A stretch of 33,585 bases of DNA from Candidatus Methanoperedens sp. (GTDB taxonomy: Archaea; Halobacteriota; Methanosarcinia; Methanosarcinales; Methanoperedenaceae), in NCBI GenBank assembly GCA_028717345.1, contig JAQUNZ010000023.1:1-33585 (forward strand), written 5' to 3'. This document shows, in pieces, positions 24,277 through 31,471 of this stretch (its first letter is position 1; the number at the start of each line of letters is the position of its first letter). The notes under the pieces are model-generated. The model saw only the letters and a program-made list of their open reading frames with translations. It was not told the origin of the DNA and did no database searches. The translations under genes were made by a program, and so were the position numbers.

Positions 24277-24659
24277 TGGAAAAAAATGCTTCGAATAAAA
24301 CGGTTCTTATAGTTGATGATGAACCCGACACACTTGAACTTGTTAAACTTGTACTTGAGAGTGTAGGATTTAAAACTGTTTCGGCTGCAAGTGGAATAGA
24401 AGCATTGAGACAGGTGGATGTTTCAAAACCAGACCTCGTACTGCTTGATATAATGATGCCTGATATGGATGGCTGGGAGGTTTTCAGGAAAATCAAAGAG
24501 AAATATTCAACATTGCCCATTGCAATTTTGACGGCTAAAGCGCAGAACTTTGACCGGTTGCTTGGTCTGCATGTTTTAAAGGCTGATGATTATATTATAA
24601 AACCTTTTGGGAAGAATGAATTAATAAGCAAGGTAAGAAAATTATCGGGTCTTACATAG
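24276..24659 (+). CDS. Receiver-only response regulator
   Basis: This 127-residue protein is a single REC domain without an output domain. The acid pocket is D14-D15, the phospho-acceptor is D58 in LVLLDIMMPDMDG, and the signalling residues are T in AILTAK and K in YIIKPFG. It should accept phosphate from H682 of the kinase that overlaps it by one base. Without a DNA-binding domain, the signal must pass by protein contact; the KaiC-like ATPase or roadblock protein of the same run are candidate partners. That step is inference. Confidence 0.95.
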   Translation: MEKNASNKTVLIVDDEPDTLELVKLVLESVGFKTVSAASGIEALRQVDVSKPDLVLLDIMMPDMDGWEVFRKIKEKYSTLPIAILTAKAQNFDRLLGLHVLKADDYIIKPFGKNELISKVRKLSGLT

Positions 24660-24671
24660 GGTCGTTCGACC
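24660..24671. promoter_or_regulatory. Short dyad between response regulator and DUF2150-like gene
   Basis: GGTCG and CGACC are exact inverted copies around TT, starting one base after the response-regulator stop. An A/T-rich stretch (24672-24684) follows and could be the TATA region of the next gene. It could be a terminator stem or an operator. Confidence 0.4.
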
Positions 24672-24710
24672 AAAAATTAAATAATCAATACAGTAACAAT
24701 GGTGAAAATT

Positions 24711-25310
24711 ATGGCGGAATCAAAATTTGTAATCCCATTCTATACACAGGAACGATGGCAAAACTGGATAAATAAAGTCAAAGAAAGCGATTTCAAGATC
24801 GATGACCAGGAGAAAGGGGCGGTTTTTGTATATATGGAAGATGACGTGGTGCTTGCCTGTCTTAAGATAATTGCGAAATATGATAAGAACACCATATCAA
24901 AAGATGATGCTCTGGGTCATATTTCTGGAATAAAGGAGATAGTCCTTACAAAGATCGAACCCATAAATGAAGATGTTGATATTATGCTGGAATCAACCCA
25001 GCTTTCACTGATGGGTGTTTTTGCTTCGTGCGAATGCTATATTGAGAAGGCATTTGAAAAGACGGGTTCATTTGGCAAATTAATAAAGGGTGCCCTGACG
25101 GCAGAAAAAGAAGATAATATGGGAGCTGCAATGGGAAATATTGCAGAGATCGGCGCTAATATCCTTTCAGGCAAGAAGTTGAAGGAAAAAGATATTGAGG
25201 ATCTTCCGGAAGGACTTGTCGCAGAATGGCTTGACGGGATAGATTCAATAAGCGCAGCCATGGTGGGCGACACAAGTTATAAAGATGATGAACCTGATGA
25301 AGGGAATTGA
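24711..25310 (+). CDS. DUF2150-like archaeal conserved protein
   Basis: The protein has 199 residues from ATG 24711, which has GGTGA five bases upstream; an ATG at 24699 lies over that site and is less likely. The N-terminus FVIPFYTQERWQNWINKVKES and the following helices resemble an archaeal family I recall as DUF2150, of unknown function. The middle (about 85-150) is helical with ASCECYIEKAFEKTG, and the end is acidic (YKDDEPDEGN). It is soluble. The next gene, a methyltransferase, overlaps its 3' end by 14 bases, so the two are probably linked in translation. Confidence 0.72.
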   Translation: MAESKFVIPFYTQERWQNWINKVKESDFKIDDQEKGAVFVYMEDDVVLACLKIIAKYDKNTISKDDALGHISGIKEIVLTKIEPINEDVDIMLESTQLSLMGVFASCECYIEKAFEKTGSFGKLIKGALTAEKEDNMGAAMGNIAEIGANILSGKKLKEKDIEDLPEGLVAEWLDGIDSISAAMVGDTSYKDDEPDEGN

Positions 25311-26247
25311 TGTCATCTTGTTGATCCACGATATTCTGGGATTGAATGCAGGTGAAAATATATATTTTGTTGAAGATAGTTATGCGGCTATAAAACATAA
25401 TTCTATATCACTTGATTATCTGGAGAATATCCGGGAAGATCCTGAGGCTTATTTTGAGAAGATCATAGATGAAAACGGTAATACTCTTGGCATTGTCCTC
25501 TTAAATCCTGAAAATGAAGAATCGCCTGAATTCAGAGCAGTTTTTACCGACATTGTATCTTCAAAACTTGCGCCAAATGAGAGCAGTAAACATTTTTCTG
25601 ACATATCAGGGAAATTGAAAATAAATAAGACTTATAACACCACAATTAAAAAATTCAGTGAAGCGGTGTTTGAATATTTTTCCAATGCTCTTGTGAACAG
25701 GGAGTTTTGCGATAACTGCCTTAGCACAAAAGAGCCATACGAAATGGTATATATCAAGAGCAGGAATGCCAGATTGAAAGCATTGCTTGATAAATTCAAA
25801 TTAAAGGGCGACATCCTTGAGATATGCTGCGGGAACGGAATGTCCACATTGCCAATGCATGAGATGGGATACAACCCGTTAGCTACAGATATTGACAGGT
25901 GCCAGATATGCCAGGGTCTTGAGCATAAAGTTCTTGATCCTGCAAGAACAGTAATTCTTGATGCAACAAGGCTTAGTGATTTTTTTCCACAGAACAGGTT
26001 TGATACCATAACTGGTTTTATGCTGGGGACGATATATCAGTTCAATAAAGGGATATGGGAAAAAATGATCTTTGAAGCTGTAAATGTCCTTAAACCCGGG
26101 GGCATGATCCTGCTTACCGTAAATAAGAAGGAGGAGATGGAAATCCTTTATTCTGCCCTTAACAAAGCCCATATCACCGGGAAAATGATAGATAATACTG
26201 ATGAAATGGGTATATACGACCAGTGGGTGTATGTAGGAACAAGTTAA
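25297..26247 (+). CDS. SAM-dependent class I methyltransferase with N-terminal extra domain
   Basis: The product has 316 residues from ATG 25297 (25285 is an alternative). The C-terminal half is a class I methyltransferase: motif I DILEICCGNGMSTL, an acidic residue after the second strand (PLATDID), then FDTITGFMLGTIYQ and LKPGGMILLTVN. The first 150 residues hold a separate alpha/beta region and a pair of cysteines in REFCDNCLSTKEPY. I do not recognise that region. The substrate is unknown. It overlaps the DUF2150-like gene and is followed one base later by rlmE, so three genes form a unit. Confidence 0.82.
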   Translation: MKGIDVILLIHDILGLNAGENIYFVEDSYAAIKHNSISLDYLENIREDPEAYFEKIIDENGNTLGIVLLNPENEESPEFRAVFTDIVSSKLAPNESSKHFSDISGKLKINKTYNTTIKKFSEAVFEYFSNALVNREFCDNCLSTKEPYEMVYIKSRNARLKALLDKFKLKGDILEICCGNGMSTLPMHEMGYNPLATDIDRCQICQGLEHKVLDPARTVILDATRLSDFFPQNRFDTITGFMLGTIYQFNKGIWEKMIFEAVNVLKPGGMILLTVNKKEEMEILYSALNKAHITGKMIDNTDEMGIYDQWVYVGTS

Positions 26248-26248
26248 C

Positions 26249-27016
26249 ATGCCACGCGACCGCAGGGATTATTATTACCATAAAGCAAGGAAAGAGGGTT
26301 ACCGCTCGCGTGCCGCGTATAAACTCAAACAGATCAGCGAACGGTTTGACCTGATCCATAAGGGAAGCACTGTAGTTGACCTTGGCGCTGCTCCCGGGGG
26401 ATGGTGCCAGGTAGCGCAGGAAATATCAGGGGGAAAAGTTGTGGGTGTGGATATCCTTTCGATCAAGGAAATCGAAGGTGTGGAAACGATAAAGGGGGAT
26501 ATTCGTCTTGACGATACCATTGAAACGATACGAAATCTCATTAAAAAAGAAGGCGCAGATGTGGTATTGTGTGATGCTGCACCAAACCTCTCAGGGAACT
26601 GGAGCTATGACCATGCCCGCTCCATTGATCTGGCTTCATCCGCGCTTCTTTGCGCAAAAAATATCCTGAAACCAGGTGGGGGGTTTGCTGTTAAGGTGTT
26701 CCAGGGAGATATGTTCCCTGATTTCTTAAGGAAAGTAAAAGGCGTTTTTGAGAAAGTGCAGGCTTTTTCTCCTGAAGCTTCCCGCAAAGCCAGCGCTGAG
26801 ATATATGTTATTGGAAAGAAGCTGATAAATGACGCGGTAACACTGGGTCAGGTTTACACTGTCACCATAGATGATGTAGGGGCGGACGGCGACGGCATCG
26901 CGAAAATAAATGATCTTGTGGTATTCGTGAAAAGAGCGAAAAAGGGGGAGACGCTTAAGATACGGATCAGGGAAATCAAAACTAAATTCGCTTTTGGGGA
27001 AATCGTGCCGTCATAG
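26249..27016 (+). CDS. rlmE: 23S rRNA (uridine-2'-O)-methyltransferase RlmE/FtsJ with C-terminal TRAM domain
   Basis: RlmE methylates the ribose of a conserved uridine in the 23S rRNA A-loop using SAM. The catalytic set K-D-K-E is visible in RSRAAYKLKQI, VLCDAAPNLSG, FAVKVFQGD and ASAEIYVIG. The SAM loop is VVDLGAAPGGWCQVA. Residues about 198-255 form a TRAM domain (GQVYTVTIDDVGADGDGIAKI, then VFVKRAKKGETLKIRI), an RNA-binding extension typical of euryarchaeal members and absent from bacterial RlmE. The start ATG is one base after the methyltransferase stop. Confidence 0.95.
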   Translation: MPRDRRDYYYHKARKEGYRSRAAYKLKQISERFDLIHKGSTVVDLGAAPGGWCQVAQEISGGKVVGVDILSIKEIEGVETIKGDIRLDDTIETIRNLIKKEGADVVLCDAAPNLSGNWSYDHARSIDLASSALLCAKNILKPGGGFAVKVFQGDMFPDFLRKVKGVFEKVQAFSPEASRKASAEIYVIGKKLINDAVTLGQVYTVTIDDVGADGDGIAKINDLVVFVKRAKKGETLKIRIREIKTKFAFGEIVPS

Positions 27017-27030
27017 ATATTGCAACAACC

Positions 27031-27038
27031 ATATATAT
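27031..27038 (+). promoter_or_regulatory. TATA box of the SAM hydroxide adenosyltransferase gene
   Basis: ATATATAT is centred about 27 bases before ATG 27062, so the transcript should begin at or next to the start codon and be leaderless. No ribosome binding site is seen there. Confidence 0.55.
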
Positions 27039-27061
27039 CTTCATCACATATTTCTAACACT

Positions 27062-27844
27062 ATGATCATAACGCTGCTTACCGATTTTGGGGATGTGTAT
27101 CCTGCATCCATGAAGGGGGTGATACTTGGCATATATCCCGCGGCGAACATCGTTGATATCTCCCATACTGTCCCCAGACACGACGTGCGCGCAGGGGCGT
27201 TCATGTTAATGGCATGCGCGCGGTATTTTCCATCAGAAACTGTGCATATTGCAGTGGTTGACCCCGGAGTCGGGACAAAGCGGCGCGCAATTGCCATAAA
27301 GACAATTTCAAAGGATTATGGCTTCCATTACTTTATCGGTCCTGATAACGGTATTTTAATTCCGGCTGCAAGGAGCTTTGGGGAGTTCGAGGTATATGAG
27401 ATAACAAATAAAGGATTGTTCAATGAAGAGGTATCTTCGACTTTTCATGGCAGGGATATATTCGCTCCGGTTGGAGCACATATCTCAAGAGGGATCGAAA
27501 TTTGCGATGTGGGAAAGAGAATCTATGATCATACTGGCATGGATTTTGGCAAAGTAAAGAAAATGGAACATTCTATTGAGGGAATGGTGATATTCATTGA
27601 TGATTTCGGGAACATAATTACAAACATCCCATCAGATGCCATTGATTTAAAATCCGGGGATTTCATGCAAATAGAAAATAAAAAAGTTCAGTTCCAGAGG
27701 TCTTATGGCTTTTGTAAGGAAGGAGAGCCGCTTATACTGGCTGGAAGCCACGGGTATCTTGAAATAGCTGTTAACCGGGGGAATGCGGCAAATTTTTTTA
27801 ATAAAAAACCGGGCGATGAGATTATTATAAGCACACATCCATAA
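27062..27844 (+). CDS. SAM hydroxide adenosyltransferase (DUF62 family)
   Basis: This family breaks S-adenosylmethionine into adenosine and methionine with a hydroxide taken from water. The 260 residues carry the family triad D67 (AVVDPGVG), R74 or R75 (TKRRAIA) and H129 (FHGRDIFAP), at nearly the same places as in the Pyrococcus enzyme as I recall it. Other marks are the N-terminal LLTDFGD and FIGPDNG. A longer frame to 27020 adds 14 residues not found in the family, and the TATA box points to 27062. It comes just after two SAM-using methyltransferase genes. Confidence 0.93.
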   Translation: MIITLLTDFGDVYPASMKGVILGIYPAANIVDISHTVPRHDVRAGAFMLMACARYFPSETVHIAVVDPGVGTKRRAIAIKTISKDYGFHYFIGPDNGILIPAARSFGEFEVYEITNKGLFNEEVSSTFHGRDIFAPVGAHISRGIEICDVGKRIYDHTGMDFGKVKKMEHSIEGMVIFIDDFGNIITNIPSDAIDLKSGDFMQIENKKVQFQRSYGFCKEGEPLILAGSHGYLEIAVNRGNAANFFNKKPGDEIIISTHP

Positions 27845-27931
27845 TGTACATTACCATCATTATTATGGTGAATCTTTTTATAGTTAGAGGATTATAACTC
27901 AATATTACAGTCAAATAATCTGGAAAAAAAT

Positions 27932-28804
27932 ATGGTAGTTGCAGAAGAATTCATCAAATGTTGTACGACATCGCTCGAAGGTAATTTCGGGCAGCTATCA
28001 CATGAAATTATCAATAAAATATTAATAAAGAAAAATATTACGAATGATGCGAAGTTAAACGATCTGAAAGAATTTATAGATCTTATCGAAAAAAATATCA
28101 GCGTGTTTTCTGGAAAACATAAGGCAGCAGAAATATGCAATTCTATTCGGGCAAAGGCAATACCCAAGTCCGTAGGGATAACAGAAGAGGTAAAAACGGT
28201 CGATATGACCTTAAGTCCTGAACTTGATACAGAGATCCACACATTCCTGGCAACTCATTCCCTTCCGAACGAAGCTGATATTTCAGACTATGCAAAATAT
28301 CTGACAATGAAATATGGAGGAAATACCAGGACTCTTGAAAAAGATATCGTAGAAAAGGTCAAGCAGCACGTGAGAGAAGGCATCATGAAAAATATTCTCT
28401 CCGGAGAAATATCCAAATTCCTTGAAAGATATCCACAGCCAGAGAAGTCAGATGTTGATGATTTTATTAAATATATGGGTCTATTGAAATTGAGCCTTGA
28501 TGATAACCTTATTAGAGATGAGCTTGAAAAAGAGAGACTTTACCGTAAGTTCCACGAGCCAACATCCTCCTCAGATAAGAGTGAACTTTCTGAATTCATT
28601 ACTTTTGTCAAATCAAACAATGATAAAGAATCTGTAGGAAAATTGATGCAGACCCAGGGGCTAAGCTATCTTATTAAAGATGAAAAAGGCGTTTCTGATG
28701 AATCACTCACAGAATTCATGGGAATCGTGACACCAAGTGAAAGTGATATGAAAGACGCTCTTGAAGGAATGGGTCTTAAGCATCTTATCAAGGGCAAAAA
28801 ATAG
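27932..28804 (+). CDS. Helical protein of unknown function, first of a tandem paralogous pair
   Basis: I do not recognise this 290-residue soluble protein. It is highly helical and charged. Residues 1-75 form a small helical unit (SLEGNFGQLSHEIINKILI; LKEFIDLIEKNISVFSGKHK) that I associate with archaeal signalling proteins, from memory only. Residues about 96-210 contain ISKFLERYPQPEKSDVDDFI and LIRDELEKERLYRKFHE. The next gene's protein aligns along this stretch. The C-terminal 80 residues hold two short repeats, of the form LMQTQGLSYLIKDEKG and LEGMGLKHLIKGKK. It is preceded by a T/A-rich stretch near 27876. Confidence 0.7.
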   Translation: MVVAEEFIKCCTTSLEGNFGQLSHEIINKILIKKNITNDAKLNDLKEFIDLIEKNISVFSGKHKAAEICNSIRAKAIPKSVGITEEVKTVDMTLSPELDTEIHTFLATHSLPNEADISDYAKYLTMKYGGNTRTLEKDIVEKVKQHVREGIMKNILSGEISKFLERYPQPEKSDVDDFIKYMGLLKLSLDDNLIRDELEKERLYRKFHEPTSSSDKSELSEFITFVKSNNDKESVGKLMQTQGLSYLIKDEKGVSDESLTEFMGIVTPSESDMKDALEGMGLKHLIKGKK

Positions 28805-28811
28805 GATAAGT

Positions 28812-29543
28812 ATGAATATGACACGTTCACTTGAAAAACTCAGAGACCATCTTGAAAAAAATGCCGGAGAAACAGGCGTTAAGATCTTCCAGACATCGGT
28901 TGCAAGACTAAAAATAGGGGCAAATCCTTCCGCAGATCAAATTAAAAAATTAACAAAGGAAATAGATAAAAACCTTGTTCTTTTTTTTGGAAGTACAAAG
29001 ACTAAAGAGATATTAGATAGATTAGAAGAGGAAGACTGTAAAACACAGGCGCATTTTGAGTCAGAACTCGAACAGGCTCTTGAGTTCAAGTTCATGAAAA
29101 AGGGTATCCCTGGAGAATCAGACATTGAGGAAATTACCACATATATTTTTTCAAAAGGTTATTACGGGGATAAGAATAATTCTATCGAGATACTAAAACA
29201 GCTTTCCAAAAAAAAAGTACTTCTTGCATTGAATGACAGCATTATCAGAGGCGATATTCGGCGTTTTCTTGACAGGTATCGGTCGTACACGCAGGAAGAC
29301 ATAGAAAAATTTGTCGATTATTTAAGAAGTAAAAAGCTCGAAGTGGATTCAGAAAATGTATTGGATCTAATAGAGAAAGAAAGGCTTTGCCTGAAGTTCG
29401 AGGACACCAGGGAAGAAACATGGCAGGAAAAAATATCCCGTGAGTATATCAGTTTGTTCAATTCTCCAAAAAGTTGCGATTATAAATACCTGATGAATGA
29501 TGAAGAATTGACTTGCCAGCTTTTGAAAAAGATCTCAAAATAA
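28812..29543 (+). CDS. Helical protein of unknown function, second of a tandem paralogous pair
   Basis: This 243-residue protein follows its paralogue by seven bases and begins at ATG 28812 (the frame is open to 28761 inside the previous gene). Matching parts include LTKEIDKNLVLFFGSTKTKE against LKEFIDLIEKNISVFSGKHK, GDIRRFLDRYRSYTQEDIEKF against GEISKFLERYPQPEKSDVDDF, and LIEKERLCLKFED against ELEKERLYRKFHE. It lacks the C-terminal repeats of the first copy and ends in a different acidic helix with three cysteines overall. The function is unknown. Confidence 0.7.
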   Translation: MNMTRSLEKLRDHLEKNAGETGVKIFQTSVARLKIGANPSADQIKKLTKEIDKNLVLFFGSTKTKEILDRLEEEDCKTQAHFESELEQALEFKFMKKGIPGESDIEEITTYIFSKGYYGDKNNSIEILKQLSKKKVLLALNDSIIRGDIRRFLDRYRSYTQEDIEKFVDYLRSKKLEVDSENVLDLIEKERLCLKFEDTREETWQEKISREYISLFNSPKSCDYKYLMNDEELTCQLLKKISK

Positions 29544-29560
29544 GAATACTGTTCATGTTC

Positions 29561-30334
29561 TTATTTAAGTTCCTTGTGCAGGAAGTAGAAATCACCAGTA
29601 TTTTTCATCCCGGGAGAACCTTTCAGTTTGAACAACTGGAATATCCCTATGATGGACAGTGTTATCAATACCCCTGTCAAAGTGCGATAAACTACAACAG
29701 GAATGCCCAGTATCCTGACATCACTATCCAGAATACCGCCGAACACCGTATATAAAGCAAAACAGAATGCAACATAGATAAATCGTCTCTGTTCTTTTTC
29801 TCCTACGATTATTCTTATCTTTGTTGAAATGTCAAAAAATGAATATGCAGAAATCAAAGCGCCCAAAAAGCCCAGCGTATATCTCTGGACAGTGTCAGCA
29901 ACAGTGTAATTTATTCCTGCATTATTATTTGTAAAGTCAATCCCGATGAATATTAACATCCATACATACATCCATAAAGCTCCAAAAGGCATCCCGCGAA
30001 GCCACCTGTACTCTTCAACTCCGGCAGAAACGACATTAACACCAAATGCGAGCAGCGCTGTAAAAGAAGAAGTTGCAAGCAACAGTTTTATTAGATCAAA
30101 AATCCAGGAAGGCTGCCATCCAAGGATCCTGAATATTTCAATGTATTCAGTAAGCCCGTGCAGCAACGCAAAAATGGCCAGATATTTAAAATCTGCCAGT
30201 AATTCTATATGGCTCATCCTGTGTTTCCATAATGCCATTACCAGGAACATTACAATAAAACTTGTTCCATATAAAAGATAAACAGCCAGTTTTACAGAGG
30301 TGTTGTCCCAGTCGAAAAGATCAATGTTTATCAT
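29561..30334 (-). CDS. Seven-TM membrane protein without output domain
   Basis: This 257-residue protein has seven hydrophobic segments at about 14-36, 46-68, 76-100, 112-134, 148-170, 182-201 and 211-236. Polar pockets inside include HGLTEYIEIF in TM2 and FDLIKLLLATSS in TM3. The layout resembles the membrane sensor modules of archaeal histidine kinases, but the protein ends about 20 residues after TM7 with no PAS or kinase part. It may be a partner sensor or a transporter-like protein. It faces the tandem helical genes tail to tail, and a TATA box at 30361-30368 suggests a very short leader. Confidence 0.75.
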   Translation of the reverse strand: MINIDLFDWDNTSVKLAVYLLYGTSFIVMFLVMALWKHRMSHIELLADFKYLAIFALLHGLTEYIEIFRILGWQPSWIFDLIKLLLATSSFTALLAFGVNVVSAGVEEYRWLRGMPFGALWMYVWMLIFIGIDFTNNNAGINYTVADTVQRYTLGFLGALISAYSFFDISTKIRIIVGEKEQRRFIYVAFCFALYTVFGGILDSDVRILGIPVVVYRTLTGVLITLSIIGIFQLFKLKGSPGMKNTGDFYFLHKELK

Positions 30335-30360
30335 CTTAAGTTTCCCTTAGTTTATTTAAT

Positions 30361-30368
30361 TATATAAA
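30361..30368 (-). promoter_or_regulatory. TATA box of the 7-TM gene
   Basis: On the minus strand this reads TTTATATA, about 30 bases before ATG 30334, which fits a transcript with a leader of a few bases. The rest of 30369-30490 shows no clear feature. Confidence 0.5.
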
Positions 30369-30490
30369 AGCTCTCTTTAATTTGTGCCCAAGTCCATAGT
30401 GATTTAAAATTTTTCCACAGGTGCGGAGCCAAACAGCCAGTTTAGCGATTGGAATAATTGAAACTATCAAGAATATTGCTATAATCAAAA

Positions 30491-30564
30491 TGGGCCCGCG
30501 GAGACTCGAACTCCGGATCTCCGCTGTGTAAGAGCGACGTCATAGCCGACTAGACCACGGGCCC
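30491..30564 (-). tRNA. tRNA-Val (anticodon UAC)
   Basis: The minus strand folds into a full cloverleaf. The acceptor stem GGGCCCG pairs with CGGGCCC, followed by discriminator A. T8 and G9 are followed by the D-arm GTCTAGTCGGCTATGAC. The anticodon stem TCGCT/AGCGG encloses the loop CTTACAC, so the anticodon is TAC, for valine. The T-arm is CGGAG-TTCGAGT-CTCCG. There is no intron and CCA is not encoded. Confidence 0.96.
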
Positions 30565-30634
30565 AGCCCTGGCTTACATGTCGTTTGGTGTATATAGTTT
30601 TTGTCTGTTTTACTTAAGTTTTCAAAATAGCAAG

Positions 30635-30642
30635 TTTTAAAT
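30635..30642 (+). promoter_or_regulatory. TATA-like element before the PPC/DUF296 gene
   Basis: TTTTAAAT is centred about 25 bases before ATG 30664, which points to leaderless translation from that ATG rather than from the in-frame TTG at 30643. Confidence 0.4.
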
Positions 30643-30663
30643 TTGGCAGGATGTACTCTGTGC

Positions 30664-31095
30664 ATGGATTATCGCAAGGGTTCAATTGGCATGATATTTG
30701 TGGCAAGGATCGATCACGGTGAAGATCTTTTGAAAGAGCTGAACTGGCTGGCTGTCCGAGAAGACATAAGGTCAGCCTTTTTCATGATACTGGGCGCGGC
30801 AGGAAAAGCACAACTGGTCACAGGACCAGAGGAAAAATCAGTCCCACCCGTAACAGTATGGTCAGCATTTGATGACGTGCGCGAGATAGTGGGCGCAGGG
30901 AACATATTCCTTGAGAACGGGGCGCCAAAGATACACCTGCATGCGGTTGCCGGAAGCAGCAGGGGGCTTACGATGGGGTGTATCAGGAAAGAAGCGGAAG
31001 CATTCATGGTTCTTGAGGTTTTCATAATCGAGACTGATATAAAGGCTGAAAGGGTAGTTAATGAAAATATGGGATTTTCGCCGATAACATTCTAA
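30664..31095 (+). CDS. PPC/DUF296 domain protein
   Basis: The 143-residue product is a PPC (DUF296) domain, a trimeric fold found alone in archaea and bacteria and fused to AT-hook domains in plants. Marks are FVARIDHGEDLLKELNWLA, FFMILGAAGKAQLVTG, and the metal-site-like PKIHLHAVAGSS with GLTMGCIRKEAEAFMVLEV. It has no AT-hook, so DNA binding is not implied. Its role in archaea is unknown. It ends with a four-base tail-to-tail overlap with the RNase P subunit gene. Confidence 0.87.
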   Translation: MDYRKGSIGMIFVARIDHGEDLLKELNWLAVREDIRSAFFMILGAAGKAQLVTGPEEKSVPPVTVWSAFDDVREIVGAGNIFLENGAPKIHLHAVAGSSRGLTMGCIRKEAEAFMVLEVFIIETDIKAERVVNENMGFSPITF

Positions 31096-31391
31096 TACGG
31101 TATTCTCATCTGTTTCCCACACGCAAGGCATGTTGTAGCAATATGCGTCCCCTGAAGCCTTGTGCGCGCCGTAGTGCCCTGGACTAAATATGAGTGGCAG
31201 TGCCTGCAAATCCGATGTTTGAGCTCTCCTGGCATCCTGACACGGTATCTCATCCCGATGCGTCTAGCTAACTGCACGTACCTGTCGCTGCGCTCAGGAT
31301 GCATCCTGAATTCCATATCTGCAAGCTCGAAAAGCCGGAGTATGCGCTCATATGCCATATCCTTTGCCCAGTCTTTCTGTTTTTTGCGCAT
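31092..31391 (-). CDS. rnp4: RNase P protein component 4 (Rpp21/Rpr2 family)
   Basis: This 99-residue protein is the zinc-ribbon subunit of archaeal RNase P, which trims the 5' leader of pre-tRNAs. Two N-terminal helices (KDWAKDMAYERILRLFELAD; RSDRYVQLARRIGMRYRV) come before the zinc site made by C61-x2-C64 in RICRHCHSYL and C88-x2-C91 in TTCLACGKQM. The length and layout match the family. It is divergent from the unknown gene at 31472. Confidence 0.93.
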   Translation of the reverse strand: MRKKQKDWAKDMAYERILRLFELADMEFRMHPERSDRYVQLARRIGMRYRVRMPGELKHRICRHCHSYLVQGTTARTRLQGTHIATTCLACGKQMRIPY

Positions 31392-31440
31392 GGCTGGATA
31401 ATGGAAGAGATAAGTAAAATACTTTGGCGTACTGGAAACG

Positions 31441-31449
31441 TTTATATTT
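31441..31449 (+). promoter_or_regulatory. TATA box of the gene at 31472
   Basis: TTTATATTT is centred about 27 bases before ATG 31472, so the message is probably leaderless. Confidence 0.55.
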
Positions 31450-31471
31450 CTTCAAACGTAAGAAATAGAAC

